Shown: positions 7,541-16,200 of the stretch, piece after piece
Position numbering within the stretch: the stretch's first letter is position 1
Layout: every line of letters begins with the position of its first letter
Assembly (NCBI GenBank): GCA_963715055.1
Contig: CAVQRB010000002.1
Span: 496,001-560,000, forward strand
Direction of reading: 5' to 3'
Length of the DNA stretch: 64,000 bases
Source: CAVQRB01 sp963715055
GTDB lineage: Bacteria > Pseudomonadota > Alphaproteobacteria > Rhodobacterales > Rhodobacteraceae
Position numbers and translations under genes: made by a program
Notes under the pieces: model-generated
Database searches by the model: none
Told to the model about the DNA's origin: nothing
What the model saw: the letters and a program-made list of their open reading frames with translations, nothing else

Positions 7541-8944
7541 CTACATCAGGTCGCGCACATCCGTCAAGCGCCCGGTGATCGCGGCGGCGGCGGCCATCGC
7601 GGGCGACATCAGATGTGTGCGCCCGCCGCGGCCCTGACGGCCTTCGAAGTTGCGGTTCGACGTGGCCGCACAACGCTCGCCGGGTGAGAGCTGGTCCGGG
7701 TTCATCGCCAGACACATGGAACAGCCCGCGAGCCGCCATTCGAAACCGGCCTCGATGAAGATATCCGCCAGACCCTCTTCCTCGGCCTGTGCACGCACGA
7801 GGCCGGAGCCGGGAACGACCATCGCGCGGATGCCGTCCTTCTTCTTCTTGCCTTTCAGGATCGCGGCAGCGGCGCGCAAGTCCTCGATGCGCCCGTTGGT
7901 GCAGGAGCCGATGAAGACGGTGTCGATCTCCACCTCGGTGAGTGGCGTGCCGGGGGTCAGGCCCATGTAGTCGAGCGAGCGCTGTGCCGCGCCGACCTTG
8001 CCGCCCTTGAAGTCGCTGGCCGCAGGCACTTTGGCGGTGATCGGCAACACATCCTCGGGCGAGGTGCCCCAGGTGACCACGGGAGCGATGTCCTCGCCCC
8101 TGAGCGTCACCACCTTGTCCCACTGCGCATCGTCGTCGGAATAGAGCGTCTTCCACCACGCGAGGGCCGCTTCCCACTGCGCACCCTTGGGCGCATGCGG
8201 GCGGCCCTTGCAGTAGTCGAAGGTTTTTTCATCAGGCGCGATGAGCCCGGCGCGCGCGCCGCCCTCGATCGCCATGTTGCAGACGGTCATGCGGCCTTCC
8301 ATCGACAGATCGCGTATCGCCTCGCCGCAGTATTCGATGACATAGCCGGTGCCGCCGGCAGTCCCGGTGGCGCCAATGACGGAGAGCGTGATGTCCTTGG
8401 CGGTCACACCGGGGCGCAGCTTGCCGGTGATCTCCACCTTCATGTTCTTGGATTTCTTCTGGATCAGCGTCTGGGTGGCGAGCACATGCTCCACCTCGGA
8501 GGTCCCGATGCCATGTGCCAGCGCCCCGAAAGCACCGTGAGTCGCGGTGTGACTGTCACCGCAGACGACCGTCATGCCGGGCAGGGTCCAGCCCTGTTCC
8601 GGGCCGACGATATGCACGATGCCCTGACGAACGTCGGAGACAGGGTAATAATGGATCCCGAAGTCGGCGGCGTTCTTGTCCAGCGCCTCGACCTGGATCT
8701 TGCTTTCCGGGTTCTCGATCCCCTTGGCGCGGTCGAGCGTTGTCGGCACGTTGTGATCCGGCACAGCAATGGTCTTTTCGGGTGCGCGGACCTTGCGGCC
8801 GGTCATGCGAAGCCCCTCAAAGGCCTGCGGGCTTGTCACCTCATGTACCAGGTGGCGGTCGATGTAGAGCAGGCAGGTACCATCGTCGGCTTCATGCGCC
8901 ACATGGGCGTCCCAGATCTTGTCGTAGAGCGTTTTGGGGGACAT
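7541..8944 (-). CDS. leuC: 3-isopropylmalate dehydratase large subunit
   Basis: A 467-residue protein of the aconitase superfamily. Cluster-binding motifs are present: VFIGSCTNGR and GCSMCLAMNPDQ supply the three cysteines of the [4Fe-4S] cluster. VVCGDSHTATHGAFGALAHGIGTSEVEHV is the family signature. It ends in GRQGRGGRTHLMSPAMAAAAAI, typical of LeuC. It forms the isopropylmalate isomerase with LeuD. The start at 8944 follows AGACGGGAGAGGACCG, a strong ribosome site. Confidence 0.97.
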   Translation of the reverse strand: MSPKTLYDKIWDAHVAHEADDGTCLLYIDRHLVHEVTSPQAFEGLRMTGRKVRAPEKTIAVPDHNVPTTLDRAKGIENPESKIQVEALDKNAADFGIHYYPVSDVRQGIVHIVGPEQGWTLPGMTVVCGDSHTATHGAFGALAHGIGTSEVEHVLATQTLIQKKSKNMKVEITGKLRPGVTAKDITLSVIGATGTAGGTGYVIEYCGEAIRDLSMEGRMTVCNMAIEGGARAGLIAPDEKTFDYCKGRPHAPKGAQWEAALAWWKTLYSDDDAQWDKVVTLRGEDIAPVVTWGTSPEDVLPITAKVPAASDFKGGKVGAAQRSLDYMGLTPGTPLTEVEIDTVFIGSCTNGRIEDLRAAAAILKGKKKKDGIRAMVVPGSGLVRAQAEEEGLADIFIEAGFEWRLAGCSMCLAMNPDQLSPGERCAATSNRNFEGRQGRGGRTHLMSPAMAAAAAITGRLTDVRDLM

Positions 8945-9198
8945 CGGTCCTCTCCCGTCTGTTGGAAATGGTCAGGGGTGATCGGCAGCCGCTTTTACGG
9001 TCGCGCAACGGCGCTGTGCGTCGCGCCGAAGAAGCGTTCGCGCAGGCGCGCGCGGTCGTCCAGATCAAACACAAGTATCATGATGGCTCAATACCGCGAC
9101 ATCACCGATCCCGCAAGGGCGGGCGGCTTGTCGCCCCGCGCGCAATGTGCAAGCGTCACGGCATGGATCCAGCAAGCGTACCCTTTACCGAAGCCCTG

Positions 9199-10479
9199 AT
9201 GTCGGTTGACGAGATTTTCAACCTCATCAAGCTGTTCTTCCTGAGCATCCTGACGCCGGGCTGGCGTCAGTATCAGGTTTTCATCATCGTCGGCCTCGCG
9301 GTGCTTGCCTATCTGATGCACGGCCTGCTCGGCAACATGGTCGATGCGCGTGTCCGCCAGCGCGAAGGCTGGTCGAAATGGCAGCTGCGCGCCATCGTGC
9401 AGGTCAAGCGGCGGCTCGGCCTGATCGCTTTCGCGGTCATGACCTATGCGGTCTACGCGGTGATGCAGCAGGTGACCTGGCCATCGCGGTCCTATCTGAT
9501 CGGAAACGCGAGTACGCTTGCAGCCGCTTGGATCGGCATCGCCTTTGCGGTGCGCCTCGTGCGCAACAGGTTCCTGCGCCGCATGGCCACATGGGGCTTG
9601 TGGATATGGGTCACGCTGTACTTCCTCGGCGTGATCGACGAATTCTCTGAATTCCTGGACAGGCTGGCTCTGGAAGTCGGTGATTTCCGCATATCACTGC
9701 TTTCGCTGATCACGGCGGCCATTGTTATCGGTGCTTTGTTCGTTCTCGCCAGGGTTGCCAGCACCGCCACCGCCTCCAGCATCCGCAAGAACGAGGACAT
9801 CAGCCCCTCGATGCAGGTGCTGGCAGTCAAGGGCGTGCAGGCGCTGTTTTACGGCACTGCCTTCTTCTTCGGTGTCTCGGCGACGGGTATCGATCTCACC
9901 GGCCTTGCGGTTCTTTCCGGCGCGATCGGCGTGGGCATTGGCTTCGGGCTCCAGAAGGTCGTCTCGAACCTCGTTTCCGGCATCATCATCCTGCTCGACA
10001 AGTCGATCAAGCCCGGCGACGTGATCTCGCTGGGGGAGACCTTCGGCTGGATCAACGCCCTGGGCGCACGCTATGTATCGGTCGTCACACGGGACGGGCG
10101 CGAGTATCTGATCCCGAACGAGGACCTGATCACCGGGCAGGTCGTCAACTGGTCGCATTCCGACGAATTTGTCCGGCTCGATATCTATTTCGGCACCTCC
10201 TACGGCTGCGACCCGCATGTGGTGCGCAAACTCGCGATCGAGGCGGCCTCGGGCGTCCAGCGGGTGCTGCCGGCCCCAAAGTCGCCGGTCTGTCACATCG
10301 TGGGCTTCGGGGACAGTTCGGTGGACTACATCCTGCGCTTCTGGATCAAGGACCCGACGGCGGGGCTCACGAACATCCGCGGCAACGTCTACCTGGCGCT
10401 TTGGGACAGCTTCAAGGCAAACGACATCTCCATCCCCTTCCCGCAGCGCGAAGTGCGGATGCTGGGCGACGCGGACTGA
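9199..10479 (+). CDS. MscS-family mechanosensitive channel
   Basis: A 426-residue membrane protein. Several N-terminal helices are followed by the MscS pore region GLAVLSGAIGVGIGFGLQKV, the conserved SNLVSGIIILLDKSIKPGDVI, and the beta domain with GWINALGARYVSVVTRDGREYLIPNEDLI. The C-terminal cage ends IPFPQREVRML. Such channels open under membrane tension to release osmolytes. The first ATG with a plausible context is 9199; an in-frame ATG at 9163 would add 12 residues. Neither has a strong ribosome site, so the start is uncertain. Confidence 0.9.
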   Translation: MSVDEIFNLIKLFFLSILTPGWRQYQVFIIVGLAVLAYLMHGLLGNMVDARVRQREGWSKWQLRAIVQVKRRLGLIAFAVMTYAVYAVMQQVTWPSRSYLIGNASTLAAAWIGIAFAVRLVRNRFLRRMATWGLWIWVTLYFLGVIDEFSEFLDRLALEVGDFRISLLSLITAAIVIGALFVLARVASTATASSIRKNEDISPSMQVLAVKGVQALFYGTAFFFGVSATGIDLTGLAVLSGAIGVGIGFGLQKVVSNLVSGIIILLDKSIKPGDVISLGETFGWINALGARYVSVVTRDGREYLIPNEDLITGQVVNWSHSDEFVRLDIYFGTSYGCDPHVVRKLAIEAASGVQRVLPAPKSPVCHIVGFGDSSVDYILRFWIKDPTAGLTNIRGNVYLALWDSFKANDISIPFPQREVRMLGDAD

Positions 10480-10553
10480 ACGCCGCGACGCTTGAACGCT
10501 TGCCGGATAGCCCAAGGGCACTAACCTTTTCTGCGGCAGCAAAGAGGTGGGCC

Positions 10554-11303
10554 ATGGATCATCGCGCAGAGATTGTTCTCCTGCTTGGGAGCGGACCGAA
10601 TGCACCGGAGGCGCGCGGCTATCCGCGCATCTGCTTTGACCGGGTGGTGGCCATCAACAACGCTTGGGCAGTGCTTGAGGATTGGGATGACCTCGTCTTT
10701 CCGGAGGACTTTCCGGTCGACCGGCGCCCCACGACCCTCGCACCTTCGCAACGGCTGATCGAGGCCGACAGCTTCGTTCCCGCACAGAACGCCTATGGCG
10801 GTGTCGTCTTCGCAGGGGGGACCATGGCCTTCACGGCGGGTTATTGGGTGCTGCAAACGCTTCGACCCAAGGTGATCGCCTTTCTCGGCTGCGACATGAT
10901 CTACCCGCGCACCGGGCCCACGCATTATTATGGCAAGGGGAGTGCCGATCCGCTGCGGGATGATGTGACATTGCAAGATCTCGGCGCGAAATCGGCGCGC
11001 CTTGCCATGCTCGCGGCGGCGCAGGGCTGCGCCTGCGTGAACCTGTCGAAAGCACCTACCCGACTGCTCTTTCCGCGTGCCGACCCCCTCGCCCTCTCCC
11101 GGTTCTCGCCAGTCGAGCCCGATCCGCAGACCCTGAACAGACTGCGCGCGCAGGAGACAGCCCTCGGATACGACGTGCCCTCGGGGCGCTACTGGGAGGA
11201 GGCGGAGCAGTTCGACAGCGACGCCATCGCGCAGATTGATTCCGGCTGGCGCCGAGCCTGGATGGGTGCGCTTTGGTTCGGGCAAACGCGTCTCTCCGCC
11301 TGA
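10554..11303 (+). CDS. conserved protein of unknown function, possible nucleotide-sugar-binding fold
   Basis: A 249-residue soluble protein starting at ATG 10554 after AAAGAGGTGG. The N-terminus IVLLLGSGPNAPEARGYPR plus VVAINNAW looks like a Rossmann-type nucleotide-binding start. The later segment GGVVFAGGTMAFTAGYWVL with VIAFLGCDMIYPRTGPTHYYG recalls the layout of GT42-type sialyltransferases and DUF115-like proteins, where a Gly-rich strand and a GxD motif bind the donor. This likeness is weak and by eye only. It lies 74 bases downstream of the mechanosensitive channel. Confidence 0.7.
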   Translation: MDHRAEIVLLLGSGPNAPEARGYPRICFDRVVAINNAWAVLEDWDDLVFPEDFPVDRRPTTLAPSQRLIEADSFVPAQNAYGGVVFAGGTMAFTAGYWVLQTLRPKVIAFLGCDMIYPRTGPTHYYGKGSADPLRDDVTLQDLGAKSARLAMLAAAQGCACVNLSKAPTRLLFPRADPLALSRFSPVEPDPQTLNRLRAQETALGYDVPSGRYWEEAEQFDSDAIAQIDSGWRRAWMGALWFGQTRLSA

Positions 11304-11482
11304 CCGGACTTAAATCGCCTGTCGCACGCTCTGTTTCCAAGCCTGTCATTGAATTGTCGTGCGCATATTGTTACTTTCGGTCCATCCCCAGCGCCGGGGG
11401 TCTGGCGGCGCGTTCAAAGGAGGACGATGTCCTGTCTATCCATGCTGACGCAGCACAGGCTGCGCATACCGGGGTCGCGGTA

Positions 11483-11851
11483 ATGGTCACCGCCACCGAC
11501 ACAGTCACCAGCGACAAGATCCTGGCGACGATCCTTCAATCCCTCACAGACGACAAGGCCGAAGACATCGTGCAGATCGACCTGCGCGGAAAGACGGCGA
11601 TTGGCGACTATATGGTGATCTGCTCGGGGCGCTCGACCCGACAGGTAGCCTCGATTTCGGAGAAACTGGCCCAGACCGTCAAGGACGAGTTCGGCGTCAC
11701 CCCGAAAACCGAGGGCAAGGACGTCGGCGACTGGGTGCTGATCGATACCGGCGACGTGATCGTTCACGTGTTCCGCCCCGAAGTGCGCGAGTTCTACCAG
11801 CTTGAGAAGATGTGGCAGCCGATGGCCAACCCGGGTGCCGTCCACAACTGA
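11483..11851 (+). CDS. rsfS: ribosomal silencing factor RsfS
   Basis: A 122-residue protein with the RsfS/Iojap core: DDKAEDIVQIDLRGKTAIGD, YMVICSGRSTRQV, GKDVGDWVLIDTGDVIVHVF and REFYQLEKMW. RsfS binds uL14 on the large ribosomal subunit and blocks subunit joining in poor growth conditions. Of several in-frame starts I chose ATG 11483 because the product then has the usual length. rlmH follows 24 bases downstream, the standard rsfS-rlmH pairing. Confidence 0.93.
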   Translation: MVTATDTVTSDKILATILQSLTDDKAEDIVQIDLRGKTAIGDYMVICSGRSTRQVASISEKLAQTVKDEFGVTPKTEGKDVGDWVLIDTGDVIVHVFRPEVREFYQLEKMWQPMANPGAVHN

Positions 11852-11875
11852 CCCGCGCGGTCAGAAGGAAAAGCA

Positions 11876-12347
11876 ATGCGGGTTCACATCCTGGCGGTCG
11901 GACGCCTGCGCGCCGGTCCCGAGAAGGAGCTTGTCGATGGCTACCTGAAACGCTTCGATCGCACCGGGCGCCAATTGGGCCTTGGCCCGTGCCGTATGGT
12001 CGAAGTGGACGAGCGCAAGGGCGGCGGCATGACGGGCGAGGCGGAGCTTCTGCGTCGGGCGCTGCCCGGCGGTTCGGTTCTCGTCGCACTCGACGAGCGC
12101 GGCACCTTGGAGACGTCCCCGGAGTTCGCAGCGCGTCTTGGCCGGTTGGCGCGATGCGGGGCGGGGTGATCTCGCCCTGATCATCGGCGGCGCGGACGGC
12201 ATTGCGCCTGATCTGCGCACCGAGGCGGATTTCACACTCTCCTTCGGCACGATGGTCTGGCCGCACATGCTCGTTCGGGTCATGCTGGCCGAGCAACTCT
12301 ACCGGGCGGCGTCCATCCTGGCCGGCGCGCCCTACCACCGATCCTGA
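11876..12347 (+). pseudogene. rlmH: 23S rRNA (pseudouridine1915-N3)-methyltransferase RlmH, frameshifted
   Basis: From ATG 11876 the frame encodes MRVHILAVGRLRAGPEKELV through EFAARLGRL and stops at 12167-12169. The rest of RlmH continues one frame over: WRDAGRGDLALIIGGADGIAP, then WPHMLVRVMLAEQLYRA and the terminal PYHRS. Removing one T from the pair at 12146-12147 (GGTTGG to GGTGG) gives an uninterrupted 156-residue RlmH with RWRDAGR at the join, the normal length. The SPOUT knot residues IIGGADG and LAEQLYRA lie after the break, so the frameshifted product would be inactive. Sequencing error or a real mutation cannot be separated here. Confidence 0.88.
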
Positions 12348-12373
12348 ACCGGCAGCCGCAAACGTATCACAGT

Positions 12374-12739
12374 TCAAGGCAGTGTCACGATCAAGGTTTC
12401 AGGGTTCCACCCCCCGGGAAGATCGCGGGCCTGTACCTGCACCTGCGTCGTGCCTTCGGGGATCCGCACGTTGGACAGGGAACGGGTGAAGGGCTGCTCA
12501 TTGACATGCGGGTGCGACAGCTTTCGCATCCCCAACTCGTTTCCGTTCATGTCCAGCACGCGCCAGGCGTCGGCGTAGTGATCCCAGCCCGTATCCGGAT
12601 GCGAGATCGTCACATCGAAACGCCAGCCGTCGCCCGATCGCGATACGTTCACATGCTCGACCCGCGGCGGCTCGGCGGCGAGGCTCAGCGGGATCGCTGC
12701 CAGCACAAGGGAAAACAAGGTGAGTTTCTTACGGGTCAT
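12374..12739 (-). CDS. small exported protein of unknown function
   Basis: A 121-residue protein with a clear signal peptide (MTRKKLTLFSLVLAAIPLSLAAEPP). The mature part is beta-rich (VSRSGDGWRFDVTISHPDTGWDHYADAWRVLDMNG and PFTRSLSNVRIPEGTTQVQVQARD), suggesting a small immunoglobulin-like or jelly-roll periplasmic domain. No cysteines and no catalytic motif are visible. It is convergent with rlmH and lies just downstream of the DUF599 gene on the same strand. Confidence 0.72.
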   Translation of the reverse strand: MTRKKLTLFSLVLAAIPLSLAAEPPRVEHVNVSRSGDGWRFDVTISHPDTGWDHYADAWRVLDMNGNELGMRKLSHPHVNEQPFTRSLSNVRIPEGTTQVQVQARDLPGGWNPETLIVTLP

Positions 12740-12768
12740 TTCAGTCCAACCGCTGCCTGCTGCTGCAT

Positions 12769-13473
12769 CTAGTGATCCAACAGGATTTTACGAGAGTGCG
12801 ATGCAAATTCCCTGCGCCAGATCACGATGAAGGTGATGAATGCCGCCAGAACCAGCGCCGCCCAACCAATCAGCCAGGCCGTCGCCGCGAGGGCAAAATA
12901 GATCGACCGCAGGCCGCGATTGAAACTGCGCGCTGCGGTGATGTTGATCTGTGCGGCCTTTTCGGCCCTGGGATAGGCCACCGGATCGTCGACGTCATTG
13001 GGCACCGCCGCCATCAGGACCGAACAATAGCCGAAGAGGCGATTGGCCCAGACGAATTTCAGGAAGGCGTTGGTCAGGAAGAGACCGACGACCATCAGCT
13101 TGATCTCCCAGAAGATGGACGGCAGGTTGGTCCGGGTGATGTCTTCCGCCACCCCGGCCAGGCGCTCCGCATTGCCGATGAGCGCCAGCGTCCCGCCGAT
13201 GGCAATGACGCTGGTCGAGGCGAAAAAGGCCGTGCCCTGCCGCAGGGTGCCGAGCACATGCGCATCGAAGATGCGCGGCTGCCGGGTGACCATTTCACGC
13301 ATCCACAGCTGACGGTATCCTGCCATGATCATGGAGGTCGAAGGGCGCGACGTCGCCGGGTGTTCGATCCGCCAGCCGATTCCCATCCACAGAAGGAAAA
13401 GAAATCCGAGTGCGGCATAGTCATAGGGGGTAAAAAGCGACAGGCGGGTAAGTATCTCCATCAGCGAACGCAT
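12769..13473 (-). CDS. DUF599 family membrane protein
   Basis: A 234-residue protein with about four transmembrane segments. It includes YDYAALGFLFLLWMGIGWRIEH near the N-terminus, then RQLWMREMVTR and DAHVLGTLRQGTAFFASTSVIAIGGTLALIG. The C-terminal half has AARSFNRGLRSIYFALAATAWLIG. This matches the DUF599 family, whose role is unknown. I used the ATG at 13473; a TTG at 13497 and an ATG at 13461 are also in frame. Its start faces glcD across a 68-base intergenic stretch holding a palindrome. Confidence 0.78.
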   Translation of the reverse strand: MRSLMEILTRLSLFTPYDYAALGFLFLLWMGIGWRIEHPATSRPSTSMIMAGYRQLWMREMVTRQPRIFDAHVLGTLRQGTAFFASTSVIAIGGTLALIGNAERLAGVAEDITRTNLPSIFWEIKLMVVGLFLTNAFLKFVWANRLFGYCSVLMAAVPNDVDDPVAYPRAEKAAQINITAARSFNRGLRSIYFALAATAWLIGWAALVLAAFITFIVIWRREFASHSRKILLDH

Positions 13474-13506
13474 GGCAGGTCCGATATTCCTTGCCAATGG
13501 GTGAAA

Positions 13507-13527
13507 TTGGTAATATTATTTTACCAA
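13507..13527. promoter_or_regulatory. palindromic operator candidate in front of glcD
   Basis: TTGGTAA at 13507-13513 and TTACCAA at 13521-13527 form a perfect inverted repeat with a 7-base AT-rich spacer. It sits 14 bases upstream of the glcD start and 33 bases from the divergent DUF599 start. TGGT/ACCA half-sites are the hallmark of FadR-type GntR regulators, the class that includes the glycolate and lactate regulators GlcC and LldR. No such regulator gene lies in the window. A repressor here could control both genes. Confidence 0.55.
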
Positions 13528-13541
13528 ATGGAGGATGTCAT

Positions 13542-14990
13542 ATGGAAATGCCGATTCCCGACGCCGGGGTGATTGCGAGAAAGTCCCGTGTGGTCGAACG
13601 CCTTCAGGCGGTTCTGGCAAGGGACGCCGTGATCCATGACGAGCGGGAAACCCGCGCCTATGAATGCGATGCGCTGACGGCCTACAAATGCCCACCGCTG
13701 GTTGCCGTTCTGCCCTCCACGACAGCCGAGGTCGCGGCGGTGCTGAAGATCTGCCATGAGGAAGGTGTGCCGGTCGTGCCGCGCGGGTCGGGAACCTCGC
13801 TGGCGGGCGGTGCCTTGCCGACGGCGGACAGCGTGATCCTCGGTGTGGCGCGGATGAACGACGTGCTCGAAACCGACTATGACAACCGGTTCATCCGCGT
13901 CCAGACCGGGCGCACGAACCTGAGCGTGACCGGCGCCGTGGAGGAGAACGGTTTTTTCTATGCGCCGGACCCCTCAAGCCAGTTGGCCTGCGCCATCGCC
14001 GGCAATATCGCGATGAATTCGGGCGGTGCGCATTGCCTGAAATACGGGGTGACCACGAACAACCTTCTCGGCGTGACGATGGTGATGATGGACGGCGAGA
14101 TCGTCGAGATCGGCGGCGCGCATATGGACGCGGGCGGTCTGGACTTGCTTGGATTGGTCTGCGGCTCGGAGGGGCAACTCGGCGTCGTGACCGAAGCCAC
14201 CCTGCGCATCCTGCCGAAGCCCGAAGGCGCGCGCCCGGTCCTGATGGGTTTTGACGACAACGAAGTGGCCGGTGCCTGCGTCAGCGACATCATCAAGGCA
14301 GGCGTTCTGCCTGTCGCCATCGAGTTCATGGATCGTCCCTGCATCGAGGCGACGGAGGCCTTTGCCAAGGCGGGATACCCGATGTGCGAAGCGCTGCTTA
14401 TCGTCGAGGTCGAAGGCTCCGAAGCGGAAATCGACGCGCAACTGGCGCTGATCATGGAGATCGCCCGCCGCCACAATCCGGTCGAACTGCGCGAAAGCAA
14501 ATCGGCCGATGAAAGCGCCCGGATCTGGCTGGGACGCAAATCTGCCTTCGGGGCGATGGGACAGATCAACGATTACATGTGCCTCGACGGCACGATCCCG
14601 GTAAGTTCCCTGCCCTTCGTGTTGCGGCGCATCGGCGAGATGTCCAAGGAATTCGGCCTCAAGGTCGGCAATGTGTTTCATGCGGGCGACGGCAACATGC
14701 ATCCGCTGATCCTCTTTGATGCGAACAAGCCCGGCGATCTGGAGCTTTGCGAGGCCTTCGGTGCCGAGATCCTGAAACTCTGTGTCGAGGCGGGCGGATG
14801 CCTTACCGGCGAACATGGCGTTGGCATCGAAAAACGGGACCTGATGAGCTTCCAATACGCGCCCGAAGACCTTGAGGCGCAGATGGCCGTCAAGGACGTG
14901 TTCGACCCGCAATGGTTGCTGAACCCGGCCAAGGTATTTCCGCTCGATGCATCGCAGTCGCGCCGAGCTTTGCCCATGGCCGCCGAATGA
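13542..14990 (+). CDS. glcD: glycolate oxidase subunit GlcD (FAD-linked)
   Basis: A 482-residue FAD-binding type-4 oxidase. The FAD-binding loop PRGSGTSLAGG lies at residues 80-90 and the second FAD region includes GNIAMNSGGAHCLKYG. The C-terminal substrate cap has VFHAGDGNMHPLILFD and ends with GGCLTGEHGVGIEKRD, typical of GlcD. Together with GlcE and GlcF it oxidises glycolate to glyoxylate at the membrane and passes electrons to quinone. The ATG at 13542 is preceded by GGAGG eight bases away, which decides the start. Confidence 0.96.
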   Translation: MEMPIPDAGVIARKSRVVERLQAVLARDAVIHDERETRAYECDALTAYKCPPLVAVLPSTTAEVAAVLKICHEEGVPVVPRGSGTSLAGGALPTADSVILGVARMNDVLETDYDNRFIRVQTGRTNLSVTGAVEENGFFYAPDPSSQLACAIAGNIAMNSGGAHCLKYGVTTNNLLGVTMVMMDGEIVEIGGAHMDAGGLDLLGLVCGSEGQLGVVTEATLRILPKPEGARPVLMGFDDNEVAGACVSDIIKAGVLPVAIEFMDRPCIEATEAFAKAGYPMCEALLIVEVEGSEAEIDAQLALIMEIARRHNPVELRESKSADESARIWLGRKSAFGAMGQINDYMCLDGTIPVSSLPFVLRRIGEMSKEFGLKVGNVFHAGDGNMHPLILFDANKPGDLELCEAFGAEILKLCVEAGGCLTGEHGVGIEKRDLMSFQYAPEDLEAQMAVKDVFDPQWLLNPAKVFPLDASQSRRALPMAAE

Positions 14991-15056
14991 AACGCGTGTC
15001 ATGCAGGTCGATGTACCGGCCTGACGAGACACCGTCCTGAAAAAAAGAAGACAGCG

Positions 15057-16199
15057 ATGAAACCTGACAGTGAAGCGGCTCTGGCCGATGCAATCAAATC
15101 GGCCAAGGGGCCGCTGGCCATTCATGGCGGCGGCACCCTTGGTCTTGCCGTCGAGGGCGCGCCCCTGAGCACGGCGGGCCTGTCCGGCATATCGCTATAT
15201 GAGCCGGGCGCCCTGACGCTGGTGGCCGCCGCCGGCACGCCGATCTCGCAGATTGCCAAAGCCCTTGCCGCCGAAGGCCAGCGGCTTGCCTTCGAGCCGA
15301 TGGATCACCGCGGCCTGCTCGGCACCGAAGGCGAGCCGACGCTGGGCGGCGTGATCGCCGCCAATGTGAGCGGTCCGCGCCGCATCCAGGGCGGGGCCGC
15401 GCGTGACTATGCCCTCGGTGTCCGTTTCGTCGATGGCGCGGGCAACATCATCAAGAACGGCGGGCGCGTCATGAAGAACGTCACCGGCTATGATCTTGTC
15501 AAGCTGATGTGCGGCGCGCATGGCACGCTGGGCGTGCTGACGGAAGTGGCGCTCAAGGTCCTGCCGGTGCCTGAAACACAATCCACGCTGATGCTGCGTG
15601 GGCTTGACGACGCGCGCGCCGTTGCGGCCATGTCGGCGGCCCTTGCCTCGCCCTTTGAGGTCACCGGGGCTGCGCATTGCGCGAAGGTTCTGGAGGGGGG
15701 TGCGGTGACGCTCTTGCGCATCGAAGGGTTCGAGGCCTCCGTCTCCTATCGGATCGAGCGGCTCAAAAGCCTCCTTAAGGACGTCGGGGCGGAGATGCAG
15801 GTGGCGGATGCCGAGATGTCTTCCTGGGTCTGGGAAAGCGTTCGGGATGCGACGCAGATGGCCGATCTTGACGGGGATATCTGGCGCGTTTCCTGCAAGG
15901 CCTCGGACGCGCCCGCGCTCGCTGCGCGCTCGGGTGCGGCAGGCTGGTATTTCGACTGGGGCGGCGGAAGAATATGGATACGCACGCGGGAAGGAACCGA
16001 CCTGCGCGCCAGCCTCGGGTCATACGACGGCCATGCGACGCTGATACGGGCATCGCGCGACACGAAGGCGAAACTACCGACCTTCCAGCCCGAAGCGCAC
16101 GGGATTGCGCGGCTCACCGCCGGTCTGCGCGCGCGGTTCGATCCGCGCGGCCTGCTCAATCCAGGGCTGATGGGTCCTGTGACGCGCGAGGTGGCCTGA
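15057..16199 (+). CDS. glcE: glycolate oxidase subunit GlcE
   Basis: A 380-residue FAD-binding subunit, shorter than GlcD as usual. It has the PLAIHGGGTLGL loop, the EPMDHRGLLG and GEPTLGGVIAANVSGPRR motifs, and GGRVMKNVTGYDLVKLMCGAHGTLG, which is the GlcE signature. The C-terminus ARFDPRGLLNPGLMGPV is also family-typical. It begins 66 bases after glcD and ends one base before glcF, so the three genes form one operon. Confidence 0.95.
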   Translation: MKPDSEAALADAIKSAKGPLAIHGGGTLGLAVEGAPLSTAGLSGISLYEPGALTLVAAAGTPISQIAKALAAEGQRLAFEPMDHRGLLGTEGEPTLGGVIAANVSGPRRIQGGAARDYALGVRFVDGAGNIIKNGGRVMKNVTGYDLVKLMCGAHGTLGVLTEVALKVLPVPETQSTLMLRGLDDARAVAAMSAALASPFEVTGAAHCAKVLEGGAVTLLRIEGFEASVSYRIERLKSLLKDVGAEMQVADAEMSSWVWESVRDATQMADLDGDIWRVSCKASDAPALAARSGAAGWYFDWGGGRIWIRTREGTDLRASLGSYDGHATLIRASRDTKAKLPTFQPEAHGIARLTAGLRARFDPRGLLNPGLMGPVTREVA

Positions 16200-16200
16200 C

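Noticed and set aside
8515..9198. Long upstream extension of the MscS channel reading frame
   Set aside because: It lies antisense to leuC and its Arg/Pro-rich peptide has no channel similarity.
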